Shown: one piece after another, positions 40,655-49,765 of the stretch
How the letters are laid out: each line of letters begins with the position of its first letter
Position numbering within the stretch: the stretch's first letter is position 1
NCBI GenBank assembly: GCA_036502625.1
Contig: DASXYG010000009.1
Span: 1-52,714, forward strand
Direction of reading: 5' to 3'
Origin: DASXYG01 sp036502625
GTDB lineage: Bacteria > Actinomycetota > Actinomycetes > Streptosporangiales > Streptosporangiaceae
DNA: 52,714 bases
Notes under the pieces: model-generated
Databases searched by the model: none
The model's input: only the letters and a program-made list of their open reading frames with translations
Told to the model about the DNA's origin: nothing
Program-made: the position numbers and the translations under genes

Positions 40655-41803
40655 ATGTCCGTGCGCGCTCCGGTACGTACCGTGGCCCGGCTGCTCGTGG
40701 TGGCGCTCGCCGTCGCGCTGACCGGCGCCATCGCCGCGCCGGCCCGGGCCTGCGCGTGCGGTGCGCTGCTGTCGAACGACCCGCGGCTGCGGGTCTCCGG
40801 CGAGACGTCCGTCGTCCGCTGGGACGGCGCGCGCGAGGAGATCGTCATGAGCATGGCGGTCACGTCCAGCAGGAAGGACGCCGCGCTGCTGCTGCCGACG
40901 CCCGCGCCGGCGACCGTACGCCTCGGCGACGACCAGTGGACGGAGACGCTGGGCCGGATCAGCTCGCCGGACACCCGTGCCGTCGCGTCGGACTGGTGGC
41001 CGTCGCACCTGTTCGACCCCGGCCCGATGGTGGGCTCGGGCGCGGTGCCGCACCGGCCGGACGTCACGGTGCAGAGCGAGGCGAACGTCGGGCCGTACCA
41101 CGTGGCGTCGCTGTCGGCGCGCGACCCGAAGGCCCTGGCCGCGTGGCTGAAGACGAACGGCTACCGGCTGAAGGGCTCGGTCGCCGCCGGGCTCGCGCCG
41201 TACGTGAAGATGGGCTGGCGCTACACGGCCGTGAAGCTGCGCGCCACCGGGGGCCGCCATGGGGAGACCACCGGGCCGAGCCCGAGCGCGTCGCCGTCAT
41301 CGGGTGCGGGGCTGACGGGGTCGCTGTCGCCGCTGCGGATCCGGTTCGCCGCGAAGGCGCCCGTCTACCCGATGCGGCTGTCGCACGCGATCACCGCGGA
41401 CCAGAGCGTCCGGCTGTACGTCCTCAGCGCGCACCGGATGCGGCCGCGCACCGGCGGCATCTCCTTCGACACGTCGTACGCCGGACGCGTCGACCCGCGG
41501 TCGTACCAGGGGTCGTTCACCGGGCTGCTCGCGCACGGCACGACGTTCCTCACCACGCTGGACGGCACCGCGCGGCCGGGCGCCGTCAACGACGACATCA
41601 GGTTCGCGCGCGTGGCGGACACGCCGTACGCCCGCAGCACGACCGTGGAGGAGCCGGTCTACATCATGGGCGTCGCGGGCGGGCCGTTCCTGGTGTTCCT
41701 CGGCTTGCTGCTGCTCGTGGCGGCGGCGGTGGTGGTCACGGCGGTGGTCGCGGGGCGGCGGTCCGGACGGCGTTCGGTCCATACGGGTTCGTCGGGCTCG
41801 TAG
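40655..41803 (+). CDS. DUF2330 domain membrane-anchored protein
   Basis: This is a 382-aa protein. The signal peptide ends APARA, just before the CACGAL that is typical of DUF2330. The extracytoplasmic domain has EIVMSMAVTSSRKDAALLLPTPAPATV and RMRPRTGGISFDTSYAGRVDP, and a single membrane helix is near the end (FLVFLGLLLLVAAAVVVTAVVAG) with a basic cytoplasmic tail. Function is unknown in the family; its cysteine pair after the signal could bind metal. GGAGG is 5 nt before the ATG. Its last 145 nt overlap the opposing ABC-F gene. Confidence 0.8.
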   Translation: MSVRAPVRTVARLLVVALAVALTGAIAAPARACACGALLSNDPRLRVSGETSVVRWDGAREEIVMSMAVTSSRKDAALLLPTPAPATVRLGDDQWTETLGRISSPDTRAVASDWWPSHLFDPGPMVGSGAVPHRPDVTVQSEANVGPYHVASLSARDPKALAAWLKTNGYRLKGSVAAGLAPYVKMGWRYTAVKLRATGGRHGETTGPSPSASPSSGAGLTGSLSPLRIRFAAKAPVYPMRLSHAITADQSVRLYVLSAHRMRPRTGGISFDTSYAGRVDPRSYQGSFTGLLAHGTTFLTTLDGTARPGAVNDDIRFARVADTPYARSTTVEEPVYIMGVAGGPFLVFLGLLLLVAAAVVVTAVVAGRRSGRRSVHTGSSGS

Positions 41804-43437
41804 ACCTCGCCGTCGGCGCCGAAGACCAGGAAGCGGTCGAAGGAGCGGGCGAACCAGCGGTCATGGGTGACCGCGACGACCGTGCCCTGGAAGGCGGCGA
41901 GGGCGTTCTCCAGGGCGTCGGCGCTGTCGACGTCGAGGTTGTCGGTGGGCTCGTCGAGCAGGAGGAGCGTGGCGCCGCCGAGTTCGAGCAGCAGGATCTG
42001 CAGCCGCGCCTGCTGGCCGCCGGACAGCGTCTCGAACCGCTGGTCGGCCTGCGCCGCGAGCTCGTAGCGGGTCAGGGCGCGCATCGCGCGGTCGAGCGGG
42101 AGGTGGGCGTCGGCGAGGATCTCCACGAGGGTGCGGCGCAGCCACTGGGGGTGCGCGTGGGTCTGGGCGAAGTGGCCGGGGACCACGCGCGCGCCGAGGC
42201 GGCAGGTTCCGGTGTGCGCCACCCGCGACGGGGGGTCGGCGAGGCTGCCGCCGTCGGCCAGGAGGCGCAGGAAGTGGGACTTGCCCGAGCCGTTGCCGCC
42301 GAGGACGGCGACGCGCTCGCCGTAGAAGACCTCGGTGCCGAACGGCTTCATCAGCCCGGTCAGCTCCAGGTCCGCGCAGGTGACGGCGCGGACGCCGGTG
42401 CGGCCGCCGGTCAGCTTCATGCGGATGTTGGCCCGGCGCGGCAGCTCCTGCGGCGGGCCCGCCTCTTCGAACTTCCGCAGCCGCGTCTGCATGGCGCGGT
42501 AGCGGCTGGCCATGTCGGCGGAGTTGGCGGCCTGCTGGCGCAGCCGTTTGACCAGCTCGCGCAGGCGGTTCAGCTCCTCGTCCCACCGGCGGTGCAGCTC
42601 CTCGACGCGGTCCCACCGCGCCTCGCGCGCGTCGTGGTACGTGGCGAAGCCGCCGCCGTGGGTCCAGGTCGTCCGGCCCTCGATGGTGATCACGCGGCGG
42701 GCCGCATGGGCCAGCAGCTCGCGGTCGTGGCTGACCAGCAGCACGGACTTGGGCGTCTCCGCCAGCCGCTCCTCCAGCCAGCGCTTGCCGGGGACGTCGA
42801 GGTAGTTGTCCGGTTCGTCGAGCAGGAGGACCTCGTCGTCGCCGCGCAGCAGCGCCTCGAGCGCGAGCCGCTTCTGCTCGCCGCCGGACAGCGTCGCCAG
42901 GTCGCGGTGGTGGACCCGGTCGTACGGCATGCCGAGCGCGGCGGTGGTGCAGACGTCCCACCCGACCTCGGCGTCGTAGCCGCCGGCGTCGCCCCAGGCG
43001 GACAGGGCCGCGGCGTAGCGGAGCTGGGTGGGTTCGTCGTCGCGCTCCATCATGGCCAGCTCGGCGGCCTCGAGCTCGGCGGCCGCGGCGCGCAGGGCGG
43101 GCGGGCCGACCTCGACGAGGAGGTCGCGTACGGAGCGGCCGATGGGGGCACCTCCCGCCGCGGTACGGACCGTCGTGCCGCCGACGGGTGGGCCGCGGTG
43201 GGGGATAATGGAGCCGATGAACTGGCGCATGACGCCGAGGCCGCCGGAGCGTGAGACGCCGCCCTCGGTGGGTGTGAGGTCGCCCGCGACGATGCCGAGG
43301 AGGGTGGTCTTGCCCGTGCCGTTCGCGCCGATGAGCGCGGAGACGTCGCCGTCGCCGACGCGGAACGCGACGTCGTTCAGGAGCGTGCGGCCGTCGGGCA
43401 GGACGTACGAGACGCCCGAGACGTCGATGTGCCCCAT
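41659..43437 (-). CDS. ABC-F family ATPase (2)
   Basis: This is a 592-aa protein with two ATPase domains. Domain 1 has GANGTGKTTLL, LSGGEQKRLALEALL and LLLDEPDNYLD; domain 2 has GGNGSGKSHFLR, LSGGQQARLQILLLE and LLLDEPTDNLD. The linker RVEELHRRWDEELNRLRELVKRLRQQA is long. Residues after about 555 (Thr/Ala/Ser/Arg-rich) are read from DNA antisense to the DUF2330 membrane helix and look unselected. GGGAGGGAA precedes the ATG. It differs enough from the other ABC-F here to suggest a separate role, such as drug protection. Confidence 0.87.
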   Translation of the reverse strand: MGHIDVSGVSYVLPDGRTLLNDVAFRVGDGDVSALIGANGTGKTTLLGIVAGDLTPTEGGVSRSGGLGVMRQFIGSIIPHRGPPVGGTTVRTAAGGAPIGRSVRDLLVEVGPPALRAAAAELEAAELAMMERDDEPTQLRYAAALSAWGDAGGYDAEVGWDVCTTAALGMPYDRVHHRDLATLSGGEQKRLALEALLRGDDEVLLLDEPDNYLDVPGKRWLEERLAETPKSVLLVSHDRELLAHAARRVITIEGRTTWTHGGGFATYHDAREARWDRVEELHRRWDEELNRLRELVKRLRQQAANSADMASRYRAMQTRLRKFEEAGPPQELPRRANIRMKLTGGRTGVRAVTCADLELTGLMKPFGTEVFYGERVAVLGGNGSGKSHFLRLLADGGSLADPPSRVAHTGTCRLGARVVPGHFAQTHAHPQWLRRTLVEILADAHLPLDRAMRALTRYELAAQADQRFETLSGGQQARLQILLLELGGATLLLLDEPTDNLDVDSADALENALAAFQGTVVAVTHDRWFARSFDRFLVFGADGEVYEPDEPVWTERRPDRRPATTAVTTTAAATSSSKPRNTRNGPPATPMM

Positions 43438-43566
43438 CTGTGTTCCCTCCCGCACGGCCCGCGTCCGCGATCGTAGGCGACCCGGGGCGCGCCGGGCACC
43501 TGGTTTTCCGGTGGTGATCAGGCCACCTGCCCGGATTGGCCGTGGGCCGTGCGCGGGGTGCGGCCG

Positions 43567-43572
43567 TACGGT
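43567..43572 (+). promoter_or_regulatory. -10 box of a leaderless phzF-like promoter
   Basis: TACGGT, 6 nt before the ATG at 43579. Confidence 0.4.
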
Positions 43573-43578
43573 CCAGGT

Positions 43579-44427
43579 ATGCGAATCCGAGTCATCGACG
43601 CCTTCACCGACCGCCCGTTCGCCGGGAACCCCGCCGCCGTCTGCCTCCTGGACGGGGACGGCTGGCCGGACGAGCGCTGGATGCGCGACGTCGCCGTCGA
43701 GATGAACCTCTCGGAGACGGCGTTCGCCCGCCCGCTGCCCGCGGGGGCGGACGCCGACTGGGCGCTGCGGTGGTTCACCACCGTGACGGAGGTGAACCTT
43801 TGCGGCCACGCCACCCTCGCGACCGTGCACGCGCTCGCCTCGGACGGGCGGCTGCCCGGCGGGAGCGTGCGGTTCGAGACGCGCAGCGGTGTGCTGACCG
43901 CGCGGGTCGAGGACGGCTCCCCCGGGTCGATCACGCTGGACTTCCCTGCCGCCCCCGCCGTGGACACCGCCGAGCCGGACGGGCTCGCCGCGGCGATCGG
44001 CGCGAAGCCGGAGGCCGTCTACACCACGGGCGCGCTCGGCGACCTGATGGCCGTGCTCCCCGACGAGGCCGCGGTGCGCGGGCTCGCGCCGGACTTCGCG
44101 GCCATCGCCGCCATCACCGATCGCGCCGGGCAGCGCGGTGTGATCGTCACCGCGCCGGCGGACGCAGGACGGCCGTACGACTACGTCTCCCGCTTCTTCG
44201 CCCCGGCCGTGCTCGCCGGGGCGAACCCGGAGGACCCGGTGACCGGCAGCGCGCACACGGCCCTCGCGCCGTACTGGGCGGCCCGCCTCGGCCGCGACGG
44301 CCTCACCGCCCACCAGGTCTCCGCCCGCACCGGCACCCTGCACACCTCGCTCCACGCCGACCGCGTCCACCTCCGCGGCCAGGCCACCACCGTCCTCGAC
44401 GGCACCCTCCTCCCGACACCCGCCTGA
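43579..44427 (+). CDS. PhzF family isomerase/epimerase-like protein
   Basis: This is a 282-aa protein of the diaminopimelate-epimerase fold. RVIDAFTDRPFAGNPAAVCLLD is the PhzF N-terminus. MNLSETAF provides the catalytic Glu, FTTVTEVNLCGHATLATVHAL is the CGHAT loop, and ANPEDPVTGSAHTALAPYW closes the second half-barrel. Phenazine formation is not implied because no other phz gene is present. The ATG at 43579 is preferred to an upstream one by its -10 box spacing and by the family alignment. Confidence 0.87.
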   Translation: MRIRVIDAFTDRPFAGNPAAVCLLDGDGWPDERWMRDVAVEMNLSETAFARPLPAGADADWALRWFTTVTEVNLCGHATLATVHALASDGRLPGGSVRFETRSGVLTARVEDGSPGSITLDFPAAPAVDTAEPDGLAAAIGAKPEAVYTTGALGDLMAVLPDEAAVRGLAPDFAAIAAITDRAGQRGVIVTAPADAGRPYDYVSRFFAPAVLAGANPEDPVTGSAHTALAPYWAARLGRDGLTAHQVSARTGTLHTSLHADRVHLRGQATTVLDGTLLPTPA

Positions 44428-44456
44428 CCACGGCCCGGCGCCGCGCGGCCCGGGCG

Positions 44457-45061
44457 TCACAGGCGCCGCGCGGACGCCGGGGCGAGCAGGGGTGCGGCGA
44501 AGCGGCAGATCTCCTCCGCGGCGTCGAACTCCTGGGTGCCCGGCTCGTTCCATTCCGGCTCGGGGGTGAGCCGGGCCAGGTGTGGCCGCCGCCGAGGATC
44601 GTCCAGGCGGCGACCCGGGCGCCGCCCGCACCGGCCGCCGAGGTCACGCGGCGTGAGCCCTCCGTAGCGCGGGTCGCGTCGGGGCCGGGCGGGCAGTGGT
44701 CGATGGCGCCCCAGCGCGCGGCGGTCTCCTCCAAGGAGAGGGTGCGGCCGCGGAGCTCCCCGTTCGGACCGCGGCGCCGCGGGCACGCCGCCCGCGGCGG
44801 CGACCACGGCCGCCCGGCCGCTCGCCTCCAGCGCCAGCCGGTGGGCCATGAACGCGCCGTTGGAGACGCCCGCCACGACCGAGCGGTCCGGCGCGGTGCC
44901 GCAGCGCCCGGCGGACCAGTCGACGAGCGCGGCCAGGAACGCCACGTCGTCGACGCCCTCGTCGTCGGCCGCCGTGACGCCGCGGCCGGCCACCGGATCG
45001 TGAAGCCGCGCCGCCGCCCGCCCGCCGCCAGCTCGGCGGCGATCAGCCCGTCGTCGTCCAT
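44457..45061 (-). pseudogene. PHB depolymerase/feruloyl-esterase-type hydrolase, multiply frameshifted
   Basis: Pieces of an LpqC-like esterase appear in order but in three frames: DDEGVDDVAFLAALVDWSAG and the nucleophile elbow VAGVSNGAFMAHRLALE, then SLEETAARWGAIDHCPP and WTILGGGHTWPGS (His), then WNEPGTQEFDAAEEICRFA. The N-terminal lid and LHG oxyanion segment are missing. At least two frameshifts and a large N-terminal deletion are needed to explain it. No functional protein is expected. The ATG at 45061 only marks the start of the first fragment. Confidence 0.7.
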
Positions 45062-45233
45062 TCCTCTCCCCTCGCCGCCCCCCATCATCGCGGCCCGCGC
45101 CGGGATTCGGCGGCCCCCGAACCCGATTCTGTGGACAACCGGGAAGCACGTCCCGGGTGCCGCGCGCCGGTGGCGGCACTAGCCTTGACGGGCGACGCTG
45201 GAATCCAGAGCACCGAAATACGAGGACACCTTC

Positions 45234-45971
45234 ATGGCCTTCCCGAACAACCCGACCGAAGAGGCTCTGCAGGCCGCGATGCAGGACCCGGAGAATCCCG
45301 AGCGCATCGGCGAGTTCTTCGGCGCGCTCGTCGCCGGGCGCCTCTGGGTGCCGCTGCCGGAAGGTGCCGGTCCGCAGGAGGACGGCTCGTTCGCGATGCC
45401 GACCCTGGAGTTCCAGGACGAGGAGACCTCCGAGCCGCAGCAGCTCATCCCGGCGTTCACCTCGCCGGAGCAGTTCACGATCGGCGCGCCCGAGGGCGTC
45501 GAGCAGATCGAGCTGCCCGCCTCCGACATGGTCCAGCAGTGCCCCGACACCGTCGGCCTGGCGATCAACCCGGGCTGCGAGGAGGGCATGCCGATCCCGC
45601 CGGAGGGCGTGCAGATGCTCGCCCAGGACTTCGCCGGCGAGGCCCGCATCACCATCGACCACCCCGAGGTCGAGCCCACCGAGCTGCTGACCGCGATCGG
45701 CACCGCGCTGAAGCCGCTCACCCAGGTCGTCTCGGCGTCCCGCGCGTGGATCGACGTGGAGGACGCCGGCGAGGGCCTGATCATCGGCGTCGAGCTCGAC
45801 GACCCCGCCGACGAGCAGGCGCAGGAGCTGACGCTGCACGCCGTCGAGGAGGTCGTCAAGGAGGTCGAGCCGTCCTTCTCCCTGGACGTCACGTTCGTCG
45901 ACCTCGTCGAGGACGACCCGATCGACGAGTGGCTGCTCGACAACACCGACCCGTTCTACACGCGCGCCTGA
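45234..45971 (+). CDS. SseB family protein (1)
   Basis: This is a 245-aa acidic protein. The N-terminal SseB domain has EEALQAAMQDPENPERIGEFFGALVAGRLWVPLP and PAFTSPEQFTIGAPEGVEQIELPASDMVQ, and GLAINPGCEEGMPIPPEGVQML precedes an SseB C-terminal domain ending in DEWLLDNTDPFYTRA. SseB was named for enhanced serine sensitivity in E. coli; its biochemical role is not known. A paralogue lies at 51711-52520. GAGGACACC precedes the ATG. Confidence 0.82.
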   Translation: MAFPNNPTEEALQAAMQDPENPERIGEFFGALVAGRLWVPLPEGAGPQEDGSFAMPTLEFQDEETSEPQQLIPAFTSPEQFTIGAPEGVEQIELPASDMVQQCPDTVGLAINPGCEEGMPIPPEGVQMLAQDFAGEARITIDHPEVEPTELLTAIGTALKPLTQVVSASRAWIDVEDAGEGLIIGVELDDPADEQAQELTLHAVEEVVKEVEPSFSLDVTFVDLVEDDPIDEWLLDNTDPFYTRA

Positions 45972-45993
45972 TCTTTCGTGCGGCGTGATTGAA

Positions 45994-46047
45994 ACGCCCG
46001 CTGCGGGTCAGCTTCACGGTGCAACGTGAAGCTGACCCAGGGGGCGT
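45994..46047 (+). promoter_or_regulatory. stem-loop that may hide the transporter ribosome-binding site
   Basis: A perfect 14-bp stem (46005-46018 with 46025-46038, 6-nt loop) is extended by ACGCCC (45994-45999) pairing with GGGCGT (46042-46047), which covers the Shine-Dalgarno AGGGGG at 46039-46044. It could act as a terminator for the SseB gene or as a switch for the sugar transporter. Confidence 0.55.
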
Positions 46048-46048
46048 G

Positions 46049-47506
46049 ATGGCGAGCGAGGCATCCGGCGCGGCACGTACGAAGGCCCGCTACGGCAAGG
46101 CCGTCGGCGTATCGGCGGCGGCCGCCGTGGGCGGGCTGCTGTTCGGGTTCGACAGCTCGGTGATCAACGGCGCCGTCGACGCGCTGACCGGCCATTTCAA
46201 GCTGACGTCGGTGATGTCCGGCCTGGCCGTGTCGATCGCGCTGATCGGCTGCGCGATCGGCGCCTGGTACGCGGGCCGCCTCGCCGACCACTGGGGCCGC
46301 CGCAAGGTGATGCTGCTCTCGGCCGGCCTGTTCGTGGTCAGCTCGGTCGGCGCGGGGCTGGCGTTCGCCGTGTGGGACCTCATGCTGTGGCGGTTCGTCG
46401 CCGGGCTGAGCATCGGCGCCGCCTCGGTGATCGCCCCCGCGTACATCTCGGAGATCGCGCCCGCCCGGCTGCGCGGCGCGCTCGCGTCGCTGCAGCAGCT
46501 CGCGATCACCACCGGGATCTTCGTCGCGCTGCTGTCGGACGCCGTCCTGGCCGACGCCGCCGACGGCGCCGCGAAGGAGCTGTGGCTCGGCACGGCGGCG
46601 TGGCGGTGGATGTTCCTCGTCGGCGTCGTGCCGTCCGTCGTGTACGGGGTCCTCGCGCTGCTGGTCCCCGAGTCGCCGCGGTTCCTGGCCGGGCGCGGGC
46701 GCGACGCCGAGGCGGCGTCCGTCCTGGGCCGGGTCAGCGGCGAGCCGCGCCCGGACGACAAGGTCGCGGAGATCAAGGAGACGCTGCGCGGGGAGCGCCG
46801 GCCGTCCGCCGCCGACATCCGCGGGCCGCGCCTCGGCCTGCACCCGCTGGTGTGGGCGGGCATCATCCTGGCCGCGCTCCAGCAGCTCACCGGCATCAAC
46901 GTGATCTTCTACTACTCGACCACGCTGTGGCACTCGGTCGGCTTCACCGAGTCGGACTCCTTCACGGTCTCCGTCATCACCGCGCTGACCAACCTGGTGC
47001 TCACGTTCGTCGCGATCGCCCTGGTCGACCGCATCGGACGGCGCCTCCTGCTGCTCATCGGCTCCGCCGGGATGTTCGTCGGCCTCGCCGCGATGGCCGT
47101 GTCCTTCTCCCAAGCGCACGGCTCCGGCGCGAACGTCACCCTGCCGTCCCCGTACGACCTGATCGCCCTGGTCGGCGCCAACTGGTTCGTCGTCTTCTTC
47201 GCGGCGACGTGGGGCCCGGTCATGTGGGTCCTGCTGTCGGAGATGTTCCCGAACCGCATGCGCGCGACGGCCCTGGCCATCGGCACGGCCGCCAACTGGC
47301 TCTTCAACTTCGCCGTGACGACGGCCTTCCCCCCGGCCGCCGCGAACCTCGGCCTCACCTGGGTCTACGGCTCCTTCGCCTTCTTCGTCCTCCTCTCGTA
47401 CTTCTTCGTCCAAGCCAAAATCCCCGAGACCAAGGGCCGCACCCTGGAGGAGATGACCGGCCGCACGCAAGCGGAGCTCCGCGCCGGCGCCGCGCCCACC
47501 AGCTAG
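46049..47506 (+). CDS. MFS sugar porter
   Basis: This is a 485-aa 12-TM protein of the sugar-porter family. The loop-2 motif is GRLADHWGRRKVMLLSA, PESPRFL lies after TM6, QQLTGINVIFYYS is the TM7 signature for sugar binding, RIGRRLLLLIGS is the C-half loop motif, and PETKGRTLEEM is the C-terminal family signature. It is a proton symporter or facilitator for a hexose, pentose or polyol. The ATG at 46049 has AGGGGG 4 nt upstream; a GTG at 46046 is too close. Initiation may be blocked by the stem-loop just before it. Confidence 0.88.
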   Translation: MASEASGAARTKARYGKAVGVSAAAAVGGLLFGFDSSVINGAVDALTGHFKLTSVMSGLAVSIALIGCAIGAWYAGRLADHWGRRKVMLLSAGLFVVSSVGAGLAFAVWDLMLWRFVAGLSIGAASVIAPAYISEIAPARLRGALASLQQLAITTGIFVALLSDAVLADAADGAAKELWLGTAAWRWMFLVGVVPSVVYGVLALLVPESPRFLAGRGRDAEAASVLGRVSGEPRPDDKVAEIKETLRGERRPSAADIRGPRLGLHPLVWAGIILAALQQLTGINVIFYYSTTLWHSVGFTESDSFTVSVITALTNLVLTFVAIALVDRIGRRLLLLIGSAGMFVGLAAMAVSFSQAHGSGANVTLPSPYDLIALVGANWFVVFFAATWGPVMWVLLSEMFPNRMRATALAIGTAANWLFNFAVTTAFPPAAANLGLTWVYGSFAFFVLLSYFFVQAKIPETKGRTLEEMTGRTQAELRAGAAPTS

Positions 47507-47566
47507 GCCTCTTCGCCGGTTCCGGCCATCCCGCGTGGGCCGCTGTGTTCCGCCCACCGGGTCGAA

Positions 47567-47572
47567 TAGCGT
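47567..47572 (+). promoter_or_regulatory. -10 box for the STAND-like gene
   Basis: TAGCGT in an AT-richer context (GAATAGCGTGAC), giving a leader of about 35 nt before the ATG at 47614. Confidence 0.35.
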
Positions 47573-47613
47573 GACACCCGACACACGCATGAGGGGTCGG
47601 CGGGAGTGGCGCG

Positions 47614-49761
47614 ATGCACGACGAGCGGTCACCGGACGCGTCCGGCGGCGTCCACAACGAGCTCGTGGGTGCCTCCGTGGGCGGTCCCGTCGTCCAGGGC
47701 CGCGACATCACGGTCAACATGCCCGCGCCGTGGCGTACGAACATCACGCCGCGGCAGGTACGGCCGCCCACACCGCATTTCGTCGACCGCACCGCGCTGA
47801 TCGACCGCCTCGACGCGCTGCTGTCGCCCGCCGTGCACGAACGCCGGCGCGTCGTGCTGACCGGCCCGCCGGGTATCGGCCGTGACGCGCTCGTCCGGCG
47901 CTGGGTGGACCGTGTACGCCACCGCTTCCCCGGCGGCGACCTCTACCTCGACTGCGCCGACCTGACCGCCGAGTCGCGGCCCGCCGCGCCGCACACCGCG
48001 CCGTACGGGCGGGTCGACGTGGGCGCCGCGCTCGAACAGGGCCTCGTCGAACTGGGCGTCAACCCCGCCTTCCTGACCGGCGGCACCGGCACGCTCCAGA
48101 GCTACTACTCCTCGGGCACCGCCGACGCCCCGATGATCGTCGTCATCCGGCACGCCACGAACCCCGCGCAGGTGGAGGCGCTGATGCCCACCGCGGGCGG
48201 CAGCGTGGTGCTGGTGACCGCCGCCGGCGACCTCAGCGGGCTGGACGCGGAGTTCCTCGAGGTCGGCCCGCTGGACGCGGCGAGCGGCATGGACCTCCTG
48301 ACCCGTGTCTGCGGCGCGGAGCGCGTCCGCGCCGGGCAGGCGGCCGCCGACGAACTCGTCCGCCGCAGCGGCGGCCACCCGCTGGCGCTGCGCACCTGGA
48401 TCGCACCCGCCCTGCCGCCGCACAATCGTCCGCTCGGCGAACTCGCCGCCGAACGGACCGCACCGGATCGGACGGACATGGACGCCGAACTCCACGTTGC
48501 CTACCGGCGGCTGCCCTCCTCGACGGCGCGCGCATTCCCGCTGCTCGCCGCGCTGCCCGTACACGACTTGACGGCGCACGCCGTCGCCGCCGCCCTCGAC
48601 ACCGACGACGCCGCGGCAAGCGTGCTGCTCGGCGACCTCGTCGCGGCGTACTTGATGATCGAGGAGCCGCGCGGCCGGTTCCGCCCGCACCCGGCGTACC
48701 GCGACCCGGCGCGTGGGCAGGCCGTGGCCGACGAGGTCGGCGCGGCCACCCTCCGCCTGGTCGGCTACGAGCTGCGCCGCGCCGCAGCCGCCGACCTATG
48801 GCTCAACCCGGACCGTACGCGCGCCACCGACGTGGCGCGGCTGCTCGCCGGTCACCAGGACCCGTTCGGCGACGCCACGCGCGCCGACGTACTGGCCGTG
48901 CTGGACGCCGAGGCCGACAACCTGCCCGCCGTCGTACGCGCGGCGGCGCGCATGGGCCTGCATACGCAGACGTGGCAGCTCGCCGAGGCACTGACCGGCT
49001 TCTACCTCCACCATCGGTACGTCTCGCGGTGGCTGGAGACCAGTGAGCTCGGCATCGCCGCGGCGCGCGAGGCACAGCACGCCCGCGCGGAGATGCGCCT
49101 GCGCACGCTGATCTCGCGGCCGTACACCGACGTCGGCGACCTCGACGCGGCGGGCCGCCACCTCGACGCCGCGGCCGACCTCGTACCGACTGTCGGGGAT
49201 CTGCTGTGCGAGGGGTCCCTGTGGGAGTTCCGTGCGCGCTACCTCGAAGAACGGGCGATGCGCGAGGCGTCGGCGCCGACCGCCGATGCGCTGGCGTCGG
49301 ACGCCGAGGCGGCCTTCCGCCGCGCCGAGGACCTGCACGAGCGCGCGGATGGGCGGCACGGGCCGCGCGGCGTGGCGCTCGCGATCTACTACCGCGGCGC
49401 GTTCCTCGACCGCAGGGGCCGTACGGAGGAGGCGCTGCCGCTGCTCGCCGACGCGCGCGACCGCTTCCTCGCGCTGCCCGACCCGGACACCAGGATGGCC
49501 GCGCGTGCCCTGACGGGGCTCGGCACGGCTCAGGCACACGCGGGCGCGCCATCCGCACCGGCCTCGTTGGAGGCCGCCGCGGCCCAGTTGGCGGGCACCC
49601 ACTACGCGGCCGAGGCGTGGCAGGCGCTGGCCGATCTCGCGCACCGCCAAGGTGACGCCGCCGCGGAACGCGCCCACCTGCGGCGCGCGGTGGAGATCCT
49701 GGCGTCGTTCGGCCACCCGGGCTCCGGCGCGCTACAGGCCCGCCTCGACGAGCTCGGCTGA
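47614..49761 (+). CDS. STAND-type (NB-ARC/TPR) protein with degenerate nucleotide-binding motifs
   Basis: This is a 715-aa protein. Residues 13-38 (NELVGASVGGPVVQGRDITV) resemble the short GxVVQ motif at the N-terminus of many actinomycete STAND proteins. The NB-ARC core follows: the P-loop region VLTGPPGIGRD has Arg90 and Asp91 in place of Lys and Thr, the Walker B strand is MIVVIRHAT instead of LVVLDNA, and VLVTAA replaces VLVTSR. GGHPLAL is retained. Helical TPR-like repeats fill residues 380-715. It is probably an NTPase-dead scaffold or sensor; ligand and effector are unknown. Confidence 0.75.
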   Translation: MHDERSPDASGGVHNELVGASVGGPVVQGRDITVNMPAPWRTNITPRQVRPPTPHFVDRTALIDRLDALLSPAVHERRRVVLTGPPGIGRDALVRRWVDRVRHRFPGGDLYLDCADLTAESRPAAPHTAPYGRVDVGAALEQGLVELGVNPAFLTGGTGTLQSYYSSGTADAPMIVVIRHATNPAQVEALMPTAGGSVVLVTAAGDLSGLDAEFLEVGPLDAASGMDLLTRVCGAERVRAGQAAADELVRRSGGHPLALRTWIAPALPPHNRPLGELAAERTAPDRTDMDAELHVAYRRLPSSTARAFPLLAALPVHDLTAHAVAAALDTDDAAASVLLGDLVAAYLMIEEPRGRFRPHPAYRDPARGQAVADEVGAATLRLVGYELRRAAAADLWLNPDRTRATDVARLLAGHQDPFGDATRADVLAVLDAEADNLPAVVRAAARMGLHTQTWQLAEALTGFYLHHRYVSRWLETSELGIAAAREAQHARAEMRLRTLISRPYTDVGDLDAAGRHLDAAADLVPTVGDLLCEGSLWEFRARYLEERAMREASAPTADALASDAEAAFRRAEDLHERADGRHGPRGVALAIYYRGAFLDRRGRTEEALPLLADARDRFLALPDPDTRMAARALTGLGTAQAHAGAPSAPASLEAAAAQLAGTHYAAEAWQALADLAHRQGDAAAERAHLRRAVEILASFGHPGSGALQARLDELG

Positions 49762-49765
49762 GCGG

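Noticed and set aside
43579..44427. A phenazine cluster because of the PhzF-like gene
   Set aside because: No phzA, B, D, E or G is nearby, and PhzF-family proteins are common outside phenazine clusters.
44461..45839. A 460-aa gene on the minus strand covering the esterase and SseB region
   Set aside because: Its first half is antisense to the SseB gene; only its end holds fragments of the broken esterase.
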